A stretch of DNA of 64,000 nt, taken from positions 1,674,001-1,738,000 of the forward strand of contig NZ_CP073577.1 of NCBI RefSeq assembly GCF_018205975.1. The letters run 5' to 3'. The translations under genes and the position numbers were made by a program. The notes under the pieces are model-generated. The model did not search any database, had not been told where the DNA came from, and worked only from the letters and a program-made list of their open reading frames with translations. This stretch comes from Erythrobacter sp. JK5. GTDB taxonomy: Bacteria; Pseudomonadota; Alphaproteobacteria; Sphingomonadales; Sphingomonadaceae. Shown in pieces: positions 8,174 to 17,348 of the stretch (positions are counted from its first letter, which is position 1; each line of letters opens with the position of its first letter).

Positions 8174-9145
8174 TTATCGATTGTCTTGCGGCACTTCGTT
8201 GGTGAATTCGAGGTTAAGCAGCCACTTCTGGAGGTCTGCGACGGCCTCGGGCGTCTCTTCCTGCGGCAAATGGCCGATCCCCGGATAGATCGCCAGACGG
8301 GCGTCGGGCAGCGTCGCGTCGTACCATTTTCCCGCGGCCACGGGAATCAGCCGGTCCTCTGCGCCCCACAGAATCAGCGCGGGAACGCCGATCTGCGAAA
8401 CCTGCTCGGCATCGAAGCCGGTCCACCCGCGCGAGAACCGCTCGATCGACGCGGCGCGATTGCCGGGAAACCGCAGCAGCTCCCAATAGCGGTCGATCGC
8501 TTCATCGGTCACGATCGCCTGGTTGCTGACACTCTGGCGCAGGCTTTTTTCGACCAGAGAGCGCGGCGTGATGTGGCGCATCACCTGGTTGATCACGGGC
8601 GTGCGGGCGATGGTGAAGCCGAGATTGCCGCCGCCATCGTTCTTAACCGGCGCGCCGCCTGCATCGACCAGCACGATCCCGTACAAACGCTCTGGGTGGG
8701 CGATCGCATAGCCGATCGTGTGGCTGCCGCCCATCGAATTGCCGCCCAGCACGAAGCGATCGATTTCCAGCGCGTCGGCCACCTCGTCGATGTCCGCGAC
8801 AAAACTCGCGAGCGTATAGTCGCCGTTCGGATCGGGTCCGGTGAGACCGTGGCCGACCTGATCGAACCGGATCACCCGATAGGTGCCGGACAGCGCCTCA
8901 GCCCACGGGTCCCAGGTATGCAGGTCCGCGTTCGAGCCGTGCAGCAGAATGATCGGAACGCCATCGCGCGGCCCCTCGTCGCGCAGATGCACGGTCAGGC
9001 CGTCGCCGATCTCGACGAACTGCGACGGCTCGCCGCCATATTTGGCACGCATCTCGTCCGCGTCGGTATCGGGCGATCGGAATATCACGAACAGGACGAC
9101 CAACACGGCCGCCAGCGTCAGGACGGTGCGCAGGACCCATTTCAT
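8174..9145 (-). CDS. membrane-anchored alpha/beta hydrolase
   Basis: 323-residue alpha/beta-hydrolase-fold protein with an N-terminal anchor helix (about 4-22). The oxyanion strand is LLHGSNADLHTWDPW, the nucleophile elbow GGNSMGG, the acid is probably the Asp of WGAEDRLIP, and the histidine is in YPGIGHLPQEE. The substrate is unknown. The ATG overlaps the stop of the diheme cytochrome gene by 4 bp, so it is the last gene of a three-gene operon with the beta-helix protein and the cytochrome. Confidence 0.88.
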   Translation of the reverse strand: MKWVLRTVLTLAAVLVVLFVIFRSPDTDADEMRAKYGGEPSQFVEIGDGLTVHLRDEGPRDGVPIILLHGSNADLHTWDPWAEALSGTYRVIRFDQVGHGLTGPDPNGDYTLASFVADIDEVADALEIDRFVLGGNSMGGSHTIGYAIAHPERLYGIVLVDAGGAPVKNDGGGNLGFTIARTPVINQVMRHITPRSLVEKSLRQSVSNQAIVTDEAIDRYWELLRFPGNRAASIERFSRGWTGFDAEQVSQIGVPALILWGAEDRLIPVAAGKWYDATLPDARLAIYPGIGHLPQEETPEAVADLQKWLLNLEFTNEVPQDNR

Positions 9146-10158
9146 GATGCAGGCATCTCCTCAATCCACTTGCGGATCGCCGCGACGCCTTTCCGGTCGA
9201 CCGTGTCGCGCCCCAGTTCGGGCATGGCGACACCCGGTTCGGTGGACTGCATGCGATAGAGCAGGATCGATGCATCGGGATTGCCCGGCGCAATGCTGAC
9301 AAGAAGTCCGCCCGCCCCGCGTCCGGCGGCGACCGGGGGCTTGCGTATACCGATCGCGTGGCTGCCATCCTGTTCCCAGCGCAGGTCGAGCCCTGAATTC
9401 GATGCGCTGCCGCCAGGCTGGTGGCAGTGCGCACAGTTGACGTCGAGATAAGCGCGGGCGCGCAGTTCGACAGTGCCTGAGGTGTCGTGTTGCCAGTAGG
9501 GCATCGAACTGGATTCGGGCGGCACCGAGTCCAGCAGGTCCGTCTCTACGGCATGGCTCAGCCACGTCGCCGAAAGGTTGCGTGCCTTGGGGCCGATGGG
9601 GATCACTTCCCCGTCCTTGCTGTGGCAGGTCTTGCACTGGTTCTTGTTGGGAATGCGATAGCTGATCTGTTCGCCATCGGGCGTGGTGATCGGCACCCTT
9701 GCCCCGGCCAGCGCCAGCGTCGCTTCGGTCTGCTCCGCGTTCCAGCGATAGGGCAACGCGATCCAGCCGTCGGCGCGGCGCAGCAGCAGCCGGGTCTCGA
9801 TCAGTTGCCGATCCTCGCCCTCGCCAAAGGCAAAGGTCTTGATGATCGCGCTGCCGACCGGGAAGTGCAGCAACCCTTCGCCATTGGCCCGCAGCGCCGT
9901 GCCTTGGGGCAGGTAGACGAACCGCAGCTTGTCCGCGCCGTCCGACCAGAGCGGGGTGTTGAGCTCGTATGCGATCACCCCCTTGGCGGGCGCCTGCGCC
10001 CGCGTTTCGGTAAAGAACCCGAACTCCGCCAGCGTCCGCGGCATTGCATCGCCGAGGATCGCCGCGTCGGACACGGCCGGGGCGGCCAGTCGCGCCTGCG
10101 ACACCGATCCGGCCAGGACCGCGAGCGACGCGGCAAAGACGAGCAGCGAGCGCCTCAA
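9142..10158 (-). CDS. SO2930/HNE_0200 family diheme c-type cytochrome
   Basis: 338-residue exported protein with a Sec signal peptide (cleavage near AARLA/SQARL, about residue 22-25) and two heme-binding motifs, CKTCH and CAHCH, far apart as in the SO2930 family. The N-terminal PRTLAEFGFF and the PLWSDGADKLRFVYLP stretch also match. This family is usually found beside a parallel beta-helix protein, as here: the start overlaps that gene's stop by 4 bp. It probably acts in the periplasm; the redox partner is unknown. Confidence 0.88.
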   Translation of the reverse strand: MRRSLLVFAASLAVLAGSVSQARLAAPAVSDAAILGDAMPRTLAEFGFFTETRAQAPAKGVIAYELNTPLWSDGADKLRFVYLPQGTALRANGEGLLHFPVGSAIIKTFAFGEGEDRQLIETRLLLRRADGWIALPYRWNAEQTEATLALAGARVPITTPDGEQISYRIPNKNQCKTCHSKDGEVIPIGPKARNLSATWLSHAVETDLLDSVPPESSSMPYWQHDTSGTVELRARAYLDVNCAHCHQPGGSASNSGLDLRWEQDGSHAIGIRKPPVAAGRGAGGLLVSIAPGNPDASILLYRMQSTEPGVAMPELGRDTVDRKGVAAIRKWIEEMPAS

Positions 10159-11345
10159 TTGAGCCGCGCCTCCATCCCGTCAGCCAGCACGACCGCTGCG
10201 AAGGAGACTTCCGTCGCAGCCGGAGCGGTCTCGAGAAGCTGCGGCTGCGCCTCGGAGAATGGCTGCCCGACCCGGGTCAGCCCCAGCGACACGACCGGCA
10301 CCGTGTCCTGCTTCACGAAATTCCGGTGCAGCCCGTCGGTCAGCACCGGGGGCAATGCACCGCCCATGGCCGCTGCCAGCATCCCCCCTCCGGCAAAATC
10401 GGGCGCGTTGCCGCCCGAACCGTAGACATTCCCGGCGATCACGACATCGACCGGTCGCGGCTGATAGCGCTCGTCCTCGTAAGGCTGCGTGTAGGCGATC
10501 AGCATCACGTGGCTTGTGGCGTTGTTCACCAGCGCGTTTTCGCGAATGATCACGCCCTTGTTCGCCATCACCATCACCCCGGTCCCGGCGGGGACGCTGG
10601 CGACGATATTGCCTTCGGGCGCGAAATTATCGGTGTTGTTGTCGATCACCGCGTTGCGCGCGACCAGCACGCTGCCGCCGCCGACCCTGGGCAGGCTCGG
10701 CAGGTCGAACACCAGAATGCCGCCAGTGTTCCGGGTCGCGAGATTTTCCGTCACTTCGGCGTGGTTGCTGTTCTCGATCTCGATCCCCGCGACGTTCTCG
10801 ACCACGCGATTGCGCCGGACGATGATGTTTTCCGACTGGCCGACATAGATCCCGGCATCCGATGCCCCGCGCACATAGCTGTCCTGCACCAGGATATCGC
10901 GCGCCTCGACCGGGTAGATGCCATAGGCACCGTTCGATGCGTCAGGTCCGTTGGTCCATTCGACCCGGATCGCGTGATAGACGATCCGGTCGGCGCCCTT
11001 GGACTTGATCCCGTCGCCCTTGGCGTTCTCGACCGCAAAATCGCGCAGCGTGACATCGTCGGAGGTGACGAGCAGCCCCTCGCCCGATCCCTGTTGGTTG
11101 GTGAAATCGAGTACGCTCGCGTTCATCCCCGCGCCGCGCACCGTCACGCCGTCGACATCGAGGCTGAGCCCGTCGGTCAAGGCGAACCGCCCGGCCTCGA
11201 GCACGATCTCGTCACCCGGGCCGGCCAGGATCAACGCCTCCTGCAGGCGTTCCTGCGCGCCTTCGCCCGGCGCAATCACATGGGTTTCGGCCAGCGCCGC
11301 AGTCGACGCGGACAATGCCAGCGCGGCGACAAAAATCCTGATCAT
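10155..11345 (-). CDS. secreted parallel beta-helix repeat protein
   Basis: 396-residue exported protein. After a signal peptide (MIRIFVAALALSAST) come repeated right-handed beta-helix coils, seen as strings such as DDVTLRDFAVENAKGDGI, RDILVQDSYVRGASDAGI and ENIIVRRNRVVENVAGI. It matches the beta-helix family that accompanies SO2930 cytochromes. ATG 11345 is chosen over an upstream in-frame ATG because a GGGAGAG ribosome site precedes it and the signal peptide begins there. First gene of the operon running to 8174. Confidence 0.88.
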   Translation of the reverse strand: MIRIFVAALALSASTAALAETHVIAPGEGAQERLQEALILAGPGDEIVLEAGRFALTDGLSLDVDGVTVRGAGMNASVLDFTNQQGSGEGLLVTSDDVTLRDFAVENAKGDGIKSKGADRIVYHAIRVEWTNGPDASNGAYGIYPVEARDILVQDSYVRGASDAGIYVGQSENIIVRRNRVVENVAGIEIENSNHAEVTENLATRNTGGILVFDLPSLPRVGGGSVLVARNAVIDNNTDNFAPEGNIVASVPAGTGVMVMANKGVIIRENALVNNATSHVMLIAYTQPYEDERYQPRPVDVVIAGNVYGSGGNAPDFAGGGMLAAAMGGALPPVLTDGLHRNFVKQDTVPVVSLGLTRVGQPFSEAQPQLLETAPAATEVSFAAVVLADGMEARLN

Positions 11346-11417
11346 GAAGCTCTCCCTCTCGGCCGCGCATAGTGGCGCAACCGCGGGAGAATGCAAGCGA
11401 TGCAATGCGGCGGTTGA

Positions 11418-11810
11418 CTAGAGCCCGACGGCCCCGATCAGGCTGTCCACGCCGCAGCGCGCGCCGACCACCGCGAGCGCCTTGACCGCCTCATCGTCGT
11501 CGACCCGGCGCAGCCGTGCAAGCGCTTCCCCGGGGGACGCCGGCAGACCGCTTTCCCCCTCCTGCGGGCCAAGCCGTTCGAGCTTGCGCAATTGCGAAAT
11601 GCTGAGCCGGTCGGTCAGCTGAGGCGCCATGCAGGCCGCCATCGGCACCGGCACGCCCTTGGCGAGCAGCGCATCCTCGACCCGTTCCTCGGTCACCTGG
11701 TTCAGCAGCCCGCCATCGCGCAACACCAGCCAGGCAAGCAGCCCGACCAGCCCGATCCCGATGAGGATCGCGGTGAAGCGAAACGGGTGGGGATTCCGGG
11801 ATGGTGCCAT
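11418..11810 (-). CDS. membrane-anchored protein of unknown function
   Basis: 130 residues: one N-terminal membrane helix (about 12-30) followed by a soluble, acidic region with two cysteines (AACMAPQ and ARCGVDS) that could form a disulfide if periplasmic. I do not recognise the family. It begins 6 bp after the pntB stop and reads the same way, so it is probably the last gene of the transhydrogenase transcript, although no functional link is known. Confidence 0.65.
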   Translation of the reverse strand: MAPSRNPHPFRFTAILIGIGLVGLLAWLVLRDGGLLNQVTEERVEDALLAKGVPVPMAACMAPQLTDRLSISQLRKLERLGPQEGESGLPASPGEALARLRRVDDDEAVKALAVVGARCGVDSLIGAVGL

Positions 11811-11816
11811 GATTTT

Positions 11817-13309
11817 CTAGTCCAGCGCTTTCACGATCTCTTCGACCATCTTCTTGGCGTCCGCCAGCAGCATCATGGTCTGGTCCATGTAGAACACGTC
11901 GTTGTCGACCCCTGCATAGCCGACCCCGCCCATCGAACGCTTGATGAAGAACACCTGCTTGGCCTTGTCGACGTCGAACACCGGCATGCCGTAGATCGGC
12001 GAACTCTTGTCGGTCTTCGCCGCCGGGTTCACCACGTCGTTCGCGCCGATGATGAAGGCGACATCAGCCTGCGCGAATTCGGAGTTGATGTCCTCCAGCT
12101 CGAACACCTTGTCGTAATCCACGCTGGCTTCTGCCAGCAGCACGTTCATGTGGCCCGGCATGCGGCCGGCGACCGGGTGGATCGCGAACTTCACCTCGAT
12201 GCCCTTTTCCTCGAGCATGTCGCACATTTCGCGCAGCGCGTGCTGCGCCTGTGCCACCGCCATGCCGTAACCGGGGATGATGATGACCTTTTCCGCCTGT
12301 TCGAGCATGAACGCAGCGTCTTCGGCGCTGCCCTGCTTGTACGGACGCGCTTCGCGCGCTTCGCCCCCTGAGCCCGCGCCGCCATCGGAGCCAAAGCCGC
12401 CCGCGATCACGCTGATGAAGCTGCGGTTCATCGCGCGGCACATGATGTAGCTGAGGATCGCGCCCGACGATCCGACCAGCGCGCCGGTGATGATCATCGC
12501 GGTGTTGCCGAGCGTGAAGCCCATCGCCGCCGCCGCCCAGCCCGAGTAGCTGTTCAGCATCGAGACGACGACCGGCATGTCCGCCCCGCCGATCGGGATG
12601 ATCAGCAGGAAGCCGATGGCGAATGCGGCGACCGTCAGCGCGATGATGAAGGGCAGGTTGGCGTCCGCCCCGGCGTGTGTGCAAACAGCGCGGTCAGCAC
12701 CAGGATTGCCGCGAGCGTGCCGAGATTGATGACATGGCGCAGCGGCAGCAGGATCGGCGATCCGCTCATCCGGCCCGACAGCTTGAGGAAGGCGATGACC
12801 GATCCGGAGAAGGTGATCGCCCCGATCGCGATGCCGAGACCCATCTCGAGCTTGCTGACCGGCGAGATGACGTTCTCGCCCACCAGCAGCCCGAACGCGC
12901 CGGGGTTCAAATAGGCCGCCCAGCCGACCACCACGGCGGCGAGCCCGACCAGCGAGTGGAAGCCCGCGACCAGCTCCGGCATTGCGGTCATCGCGATACG
13001 GCGCGCGATGGTCACGCCGATGATCCCGCCGAGGAAGATCGCAATTCCGATCTCGACGATGTTGGCGATGTCGTGGGTGACGAGCGTCGTCACCACCGCC
13101 AGCACCATGCCGATCATGCCATTGCGATTGCCCGCGCGCGAAGTGGCCGGGCTGGACAGCCCGCGCAGCGCGAGGATGAAGAACACGCCCGCCGCGAGAT
13201 AGGCGAGCATCGCCCAGGCGGGGGTGCCCGCGCCATGCGACGCAGCTTCACTTGCAGCAGAAGCCGGTTGCCACCACTCGCAACCGCCCGGAGTTTCAGG
13301 TTCACACAT
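11817..13309 (-). pseudogene. pntB: NAD(P) transhydrogenase subunit beta, frameshifted
   Basis: PntB carries membrane helices and the NADP(H)-binding domain of proton-translocating transhydrogenase. It lies in two frames: 13309 to about 12670 codes the first nine or so helices (ending ALFAHT), then the frame shifts and continues from ADANLPF through [21 protein letters not shown] to the NADP domain ([22 protein letters not shown]), ending at 11817. Adding one base to the C4 run at 12668-12671 restores a 497-residue protein. Everything else is intact, so a homopolymer sequencing error is the likeliest cause. The start ATG is 2 bp after the pntAB stop. Confidence 0.9.
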
Positions 13310-13311
13310 CC

Positions 13312-13593
13312 CTACTTCTCCTTCTTCTTGTACATTGCCAGCATGCGCTCGGTCACGGCAAAGCCGCCGAAAATGTTGACGCTCGCCAGCACCACCCCGA
13401 ACAGCCCGAGATACTTGGCCACCGGATTGCCTGCCTCAGCTGCCGCAATCAGCGCGCCGACGATGATCACCGACGAAATCGCGTTGGTCACCGCCATCAA
13501 CGGCGTGTGCAGCGCCGGGGTAACCGACCACACGACGTAGTAACCAACGAAACACGCCAGCACGAAGATCGAGAGAATGCTGATGAAATCCAT
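13312..13593 (-). CDS. pntAB: NAD(P) transhydrogenase subunit alpha part 2
   Basis: 93-residue membrane segment of the split alpha subunit: three helices, with the conserved VTPALHTPLMAVTNAISS loop-helix. In many alphaproteobacteria, unlike E. coli, PntA is split into a soluble NAD-binding part and this membrane part. The ATG overlaps the upstream stop by one base (TAATG), and pntB follows 2 bp later, so the three are translationally coupled. Confidence 0.93.
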   Translation of the reverse strand: MDFISILSIFVLACFVGYYVVWSVTPALHTPLMAVTNAISSVIIVGALIAAAEAGNPVAKYLGLFGVVLASVNIFGGFAVTERMLAMYKKKEK

Positions 13594-14720
13594 TATTCGG
13601 CCCCCTTCAGCCTTTCGTTCACCACTTCCCCGCCCATTGTCAGCCGGATAGCGTCGCCGATTTCCTCGTCGAGCACCGGCTTGCCCACCTCAGCGTCCCA
13701 GAAGGCCGAGAGGAAGTTGAAGTGGTTGCGCGCGAACAGCGCCGAGGTATCCGCCGCCAGATGCGCCGGGGTGTTGGCGTAGCCGATGATTTTGACCCCG
13801 TGCCGCTCGATCATGTCGTCGGGCACCGAGCCTTCGACATTACCGCCTTGCGCGACCGCAAGGTCGTAGATGACGCTGCCGGGCTTCATCGTCGCGATCT
13901 GTTCGTCCGAAATGAGCCGGGGGGCAGCGCGCCCCGGAATCAGCGCGGTGGTGATGACGATGTCCTGCTTGGCGATGTGTTCCGAGACGAGCTTGGCCTG
14001 CGCGGCCTTGTATTCGTCGCTCATCTCGGTGGCGTAGCCGCCCGAGCCCTCGCCCTCGATCCCCGCGACGTCCTCGACGAAGATCGCTTTCGCGCCGAGG
14101 CTTTCAATCTGTTCCTTGGTCGCCGAACGCACATCGGTAGCGGAGACCTGCGCGCCCAGCCGCCGCGCGGTAGCGATCGCCTGAAGGCCCGCCACGCCGA
14201 CCCCCATGATGAAGCACTTGGCCGCCTGCACCGTGCCGGCCGCCGTCATCATCATCGGGAAGGCGCGGCCATAGGTGTCGGCCGCGGTCAGCACCGCCTT
14301 GTATCCCGCGAGGTTCGACTGGCTGGAGAGAACGTCCATCGACTGCGCGCGGGTGATGCGCGGCATGAACTCCATGCTCAGCGCTTCGAGACCCGCCTTG
14401 GCGTAGGCCTCGACCCTGTCCCTGTGCTGGAACGGATCGAATAGCGCCGCCACCATCGCGCCGGGCTTCACGCCCGCCAGCAGCTCCACTTCGGGGGCCT
14501 GAATCCCGAGCACGATATCCGCATCCTTCGCGGTTGCGCTGGCATCGCCGATGCTCGCCCCGGCTTCCGCATAGGCATCGTCGGCAATCGAAGCGGCCGC
14601 TCCGGCCCCTGATTCCACCGCCACATCGTTGCCCAGCCCGATGAACTTCCTGACCGTTTCGGGCGTCGCGGCGACCCGCGACTCGCCCTCGGCGCGCTCC
14701 TTGAGGATGGCGATCTTCAC
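13593..14720 (-). CDS. pntAA: NAD(P) transhydrogenase subunit alpha part 1 (NAD-binding)
   Basis: 375-residue soluble subunit that binds NAD(H) in the cytoplasm and passes hydride to NADP+ in PntB, driven by the proton gradient. N-terminal MKIAILKERAEGESRVAATPETV and the Rossmann motif MGVGVAGLQAIATARRLGA are typical of the alanine dehydrogenase/PntA fold, and the mobile loop is in YATEMSDEYKAAQ. Length is normal for a split PntA. A 40-residue CoxIIa-like gene lies 15 bp upstream on the same strand. Confidence 0.94.
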   Translation of the reverse strand: MKIAILKERAEGESRVAATPETVRKFIGLGNDVAVESGAGAAASIADDAYAEAGASIGDASATAKDADIVLGIQAPEVELLAGVKPGAMVAALFDPFQHRDRVEAYAKAGLEALSMEFMPRITRAQSMDVLSSQSNLAGYKAVLTAADTYGRAFPMMMTAAGTVQAAKCFIMGVGVAGLQAIATARRLGAQVSATDVRSATKEQIESLGAKAIFVEDVAGIEGEGSGGYATEMSDEYKAAQAKLVSEHIAKQDIVITTALIPGRAAPRLISDEQIATMKPGSVIYDLAVAQGGNVEGSVPDDMIERHGVKIIGYANTPAHLAADTSALFARNHFNFLSAFWDAEVGKPVLDEEIGDAIRLTMGGEVVNERLKGAE

Positions 14721-14735
14721 TGTCTTGTGTGTGCC

Positions 14736-14858
14736 TTATTCTGCGATCAGCATGACGACGAACAGCGTGATGAGCGCGATCAAGGGCACGGTCCATTTGA
14801 GGGTGGAGATGAACCCTCCATACATCTTTTCTGCCTTGTCAATGTCCTGGCTCGCCAT
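14736..14858 (-). CDS. aa3-type cytochrome c oxidase subunit IV-like (CoxIIa) small protein
   Basis: 40-residue single-helix protein: MASQDIDKAEKMYGGF, then LKWTVPLIALITLFVVMLIA. The amphipathic start followed by one helix beginning at a tryptophan matches the bacterial aa3-oxidase subunit IV family. A strong GAGGGGAG ribosome site precedes the ATG. It lies directly upstream of the transhydrogenase genes rather than with oxidase genes, so whether it joins the oxidase or the transhydrogenase is open. Confidence 0.8.
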   Translation of the reverse strand: MASQDIDKAEKMYGGFISTLKWTVPLIALITLFVVMLIAE

Positions 14859-15102
14859 GGCGCAGCTCCCCTCTTGAAATGCCTAACGTCGAATCCGGTC
14901 GAAAATCGCCGGAAAATAGCCCTACGGCCCGTATCGGAGCCGGAAGGCTAGCTCAAGTCTGCACTGCACAACGTCTTCACCACGATCGCGCCCGCGGCGC
15001 AATTCAGGCTTAACACCGTCTTTACCCGCACCCCTTATGCCAGAGCCATGTTTCACCCTGGGACGCACGAGTCCCGGGCGATTGGAGGTTGCAGCAACAC
15101 CT

Positions 15103-16536
15103 ATGTCCGATACGGATGCGCACCCCGAAACGCGGTTGGTCATGCTGATCGACGATGAACCGGCGCAGAGCCGGTTGATTTCGGCCATCGCCGCGCGCGA
15201 CGGCTGGCGCACGATCGTGGCGGGCGACGCCGAAACCGCGATCGCGATGCTCGGGACGCGCGAAGGGATGCAACTGTCCGCTATCCTGCTCGATCAGTGG
15301 GTTCCGGGCGACGACGCCTGCTCGCTGATCGCCGAGCTCAAGGAACGCCGCCCCGCGCTGCCGATCCTGATGCTGACCACCAGCGCATCGCCGCTGCTTG
15401 CGGTCGAGGCGATGCGCGCGGGCGCGAGTGATTATCTCGTCAAGCCGATCTCGCCCGAGCGACTGATGGAAGCCCTGCGCACCGTCACCACCCGCGAGGC
15501 ACCGCGCAACGAGCTTGCCCCGCTGACCGAAAAGATGTCGGCGAGCCTCGATTTCGACGCCATGATCGGCACCGCGCCCAAGTTTCGTACCGCGCTGGCG
15601 CAAGCGGCCAAGGCGGCGCGCGGACACGGCCATTCCTTGATCGAGGGCGAAAGCGGCACCGGCAAGGAAATGCTGATGCGCGCGATGCACGCCGCCAGCC
15701 CGCGCAGCAAGTTTCCGCTGCGGATCATCAATATCGCCAGCGTGCCGCCCAACTCGATTGAATCGGTGCTGTTCGGCCACGAACCCAACGCCTTTCCCGG
15801 GGCATTCGACCGCCAGATCGGTGCCCTGCAGCATTGCGATGGCGGCACGCTGGTGCTCGACGAGATCGACCGGCTGCCCACGGTTTTGCAGGAACGGCTT
15901 TACGACACGCTCGAAAGCGGCATCGTCCGCCCGGTCGGGGCGGCGCACGGCTTCCGTGTCGACGTACGGATCCTGTCGGCCAGCAACCTCCCGATCGACC
16001 AGCTGGTCGGCGCGCAGCATTTCGAGGCGGCGCTGGCGGAAAAGCTTGCGGCGACCCGCATCACGCTGCCGCCGCTACGCGAACGCAACGGCGACATCCC
16101 CGCCCTCACGCGCCATTTCCTCGGCCGCATCGGCGATCAGCCGGGGCTCAAGAATCTTTCCGTATCCGACGGCGCGCTGAGCCTGCTCGCCGCCTACGAC
16201 TGGCCCGGCAATGTCCGCCAGCTGCAATCGGTGCTGTTCCGCGCTGCGGTCTATTGCGAAGGCAATTCGCTGACCGCCGAAAGCTTCCCGCAGCTGTCCG
16301 AAATGCTCGGCGAGACCGATGGCGCGAGCGCCGCGACGTCGCACGAAGGGGTCGGCATCATGCTCTACACCGAGGACGGCAACCTGCGCCCGCTCGAAGA
16401 GATCGAGGCCGACGTGATCCGGCTGGCGATCGGGCACTATCGCGGGCGGATGACCGAAGTCGCTCGGCGGCTCGGGATCGGTCGCTCGACCCTGTACCGC
16501 AAGCTCAGCGATCTCGGGATCGACAACGCGGCTTGA
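15103..16536 (+). CDS. NtrC-family response regulator with degenerate sigma-54 contact loop
   Basis: 477 residues in three domains. The receiver has the acidic pair in MLIDDEPAQ, a phosphorylatable Asp in LLDQWVPG and the Lys in YLVKPIS. The AAA+ domain has Walker A GESGTGKE and Walker B GGTLVLDEID. A Fis-type helix-turn-helix (RRLGIGRSTLYRKL) ends it. The L1 loop that normally reads GAFTGA and touches sigma-54 is NAFPGA here, so activation of sigma-54 polymerase is doubtful. ATG 15103 is chosen because a GGAGG lies upstream and the receiver begins there. No partner kinase is adjacent. Confidence 0.9.
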   Translation: MSDTDAHPETRLVMLIDDEPAQSRLISAIAARDGWRTIVAGDAETAIAMLGTREGMQLSAILLDQWVPGDDACSLIAELKERRPALPILMLTTSASPLLAVEAMRAGASDYLVKPISPERLMEALRTVTTREAPRNELAPLTEKMSASLDFDAMIGTAPKFRTALAQAAKAARGHGHSLIEGESGTGKEMLMRAMHAASPRSKFPLRIINIASVPPNSIESVLFGHEPNAFPGAFDRQIGALQHCDGGTLVLDEIDRLPTVLQERLYDTLESGIVRPVGAAHGFRVDVRILSASNLPIDQLVGAQHFEAALAEKLAATRITLPPLRERNGDIPALTRHFLGRIGDQPGLKNLSVSDGALSLLAAYDWPGNVRQLQSVLFRAAVYCEGNSLTAESFPQLSEMLGETDGASAATSHEGVGIMLYTEDGNLRPLEEIEADVIRLAIGHYRGRMTEVARRLGIGRSTLYRKLSDLGIDNAA

Positions 16537-16568
16537 TCGCTCCGGCAGCAGCGCCTAGCGCGCTCGCC

Positions 16569-17333
16569 ATGACGCAAACCAGAGATTTCGAAGGGCGCAC
16601 CGCGCTCGTAACCGGCGCGGCTTCGGGGATCGGTGCCGCCTGCGCTCGCGCGCTCGCCGAACGCGGCGCGGCGAAACTGTTTCTCGTCGACGTCGACGAC
16701 GCCGGTCTGGCGGCGCTGGACCTTGGCGATTGTAAGGTTGTGCGGATCACCGGCAGCGTCGCCGACGAGGCCTTGTGGGATGGTCTGACACCGCAGATGG
16801 CGGGGCTCGACCACGCCGTCATCAACGCGGGCATCGGCGGCTGGGGACCGATCGCCGACCTCACCATGCCCGAATGGCGACGCGTGATGGACGTCAATCT
16901 CGATGGTGCCTTCTTGACGCTGCGCGCTGCCTTGCGCGCGATGGATGCCGACAAGGGCGGCAGCGCCGTCGTCACCGCATCGACCACCGGGATCAAGCCG
17001 GTCGCCGGGATCGGCCCGTATGGCGTGGCCAAGGCCGGGGTCGCGCATATGGCACGCATCGCAGCGCTTGAAGGCGCTGCCAAAGGCATCCGCGTCAACG
17101 CCATCGCTCCCGGAGGCGTGGACACCGCCATTTGGGAAGGCGGCGAGGACTTCCTGAAGTCGGTCGAAGCGATCGGGCGCGAAGCGACGATGCGCAACAT
17201 GGCCAAGACCACCCCGCTCGGCCGGTTTGCCACGTCGGAGCAGATCGCCAGCGACATCCTCTACATGCTGTCCGACGCCGGCTCCAACATCACCGGACAT
17301 GTGCTCGTTTCGGACGGTGGATTCACGCTCTAG
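16569..17333 (+). CDS. short-chain dehydrogenase/reductase (SDR)
   Basis: 254-residue classical SDR. The cofactor motif is TGAASGIG, the strand motif NAGIGG, and the catalytic set is Ser in TASTTG, Tyr and Lys in YGVAK. SDGGFTL is the usual C-terminus. An Asp after the second strand (LVDVDDAG) suggests NAD(H) preference. The ATG is 32 bp after the response regulator stop. Substrate unknown. Confidence 0.92.
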   Translation: MTQTRDFEGRTALVTGAASGIGAACARALAERGAAKLFLVDVDDAGLAALDLGDCKVVRITGSVADEALWDGLTPQMAGLDHAVINAGIGGWGPIADLTMPEWRRVMDVNLDGAFLTLRAALRAMDADKGGSAVVTASTTGIKPVAGIGPYGVAKAGVAHMARIAALEGAAKGIRVNAIAPGGVDTAIWEGGEDFLKSVEAIGREATMRNMAKTTPLGRFATSEQIASDILYMLSDAGSNITGHVLVSDGGFTL

Positions 17334-17348
17334 CGCGTCTTTCGCGCG

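Noticed and set aside
11817..13309. Two separate genes for PntB halves
   Set aside because: The halves are complementary parts of one normal-length protein, joined by a one-base change; no start or ribosome site is needed for the second half.
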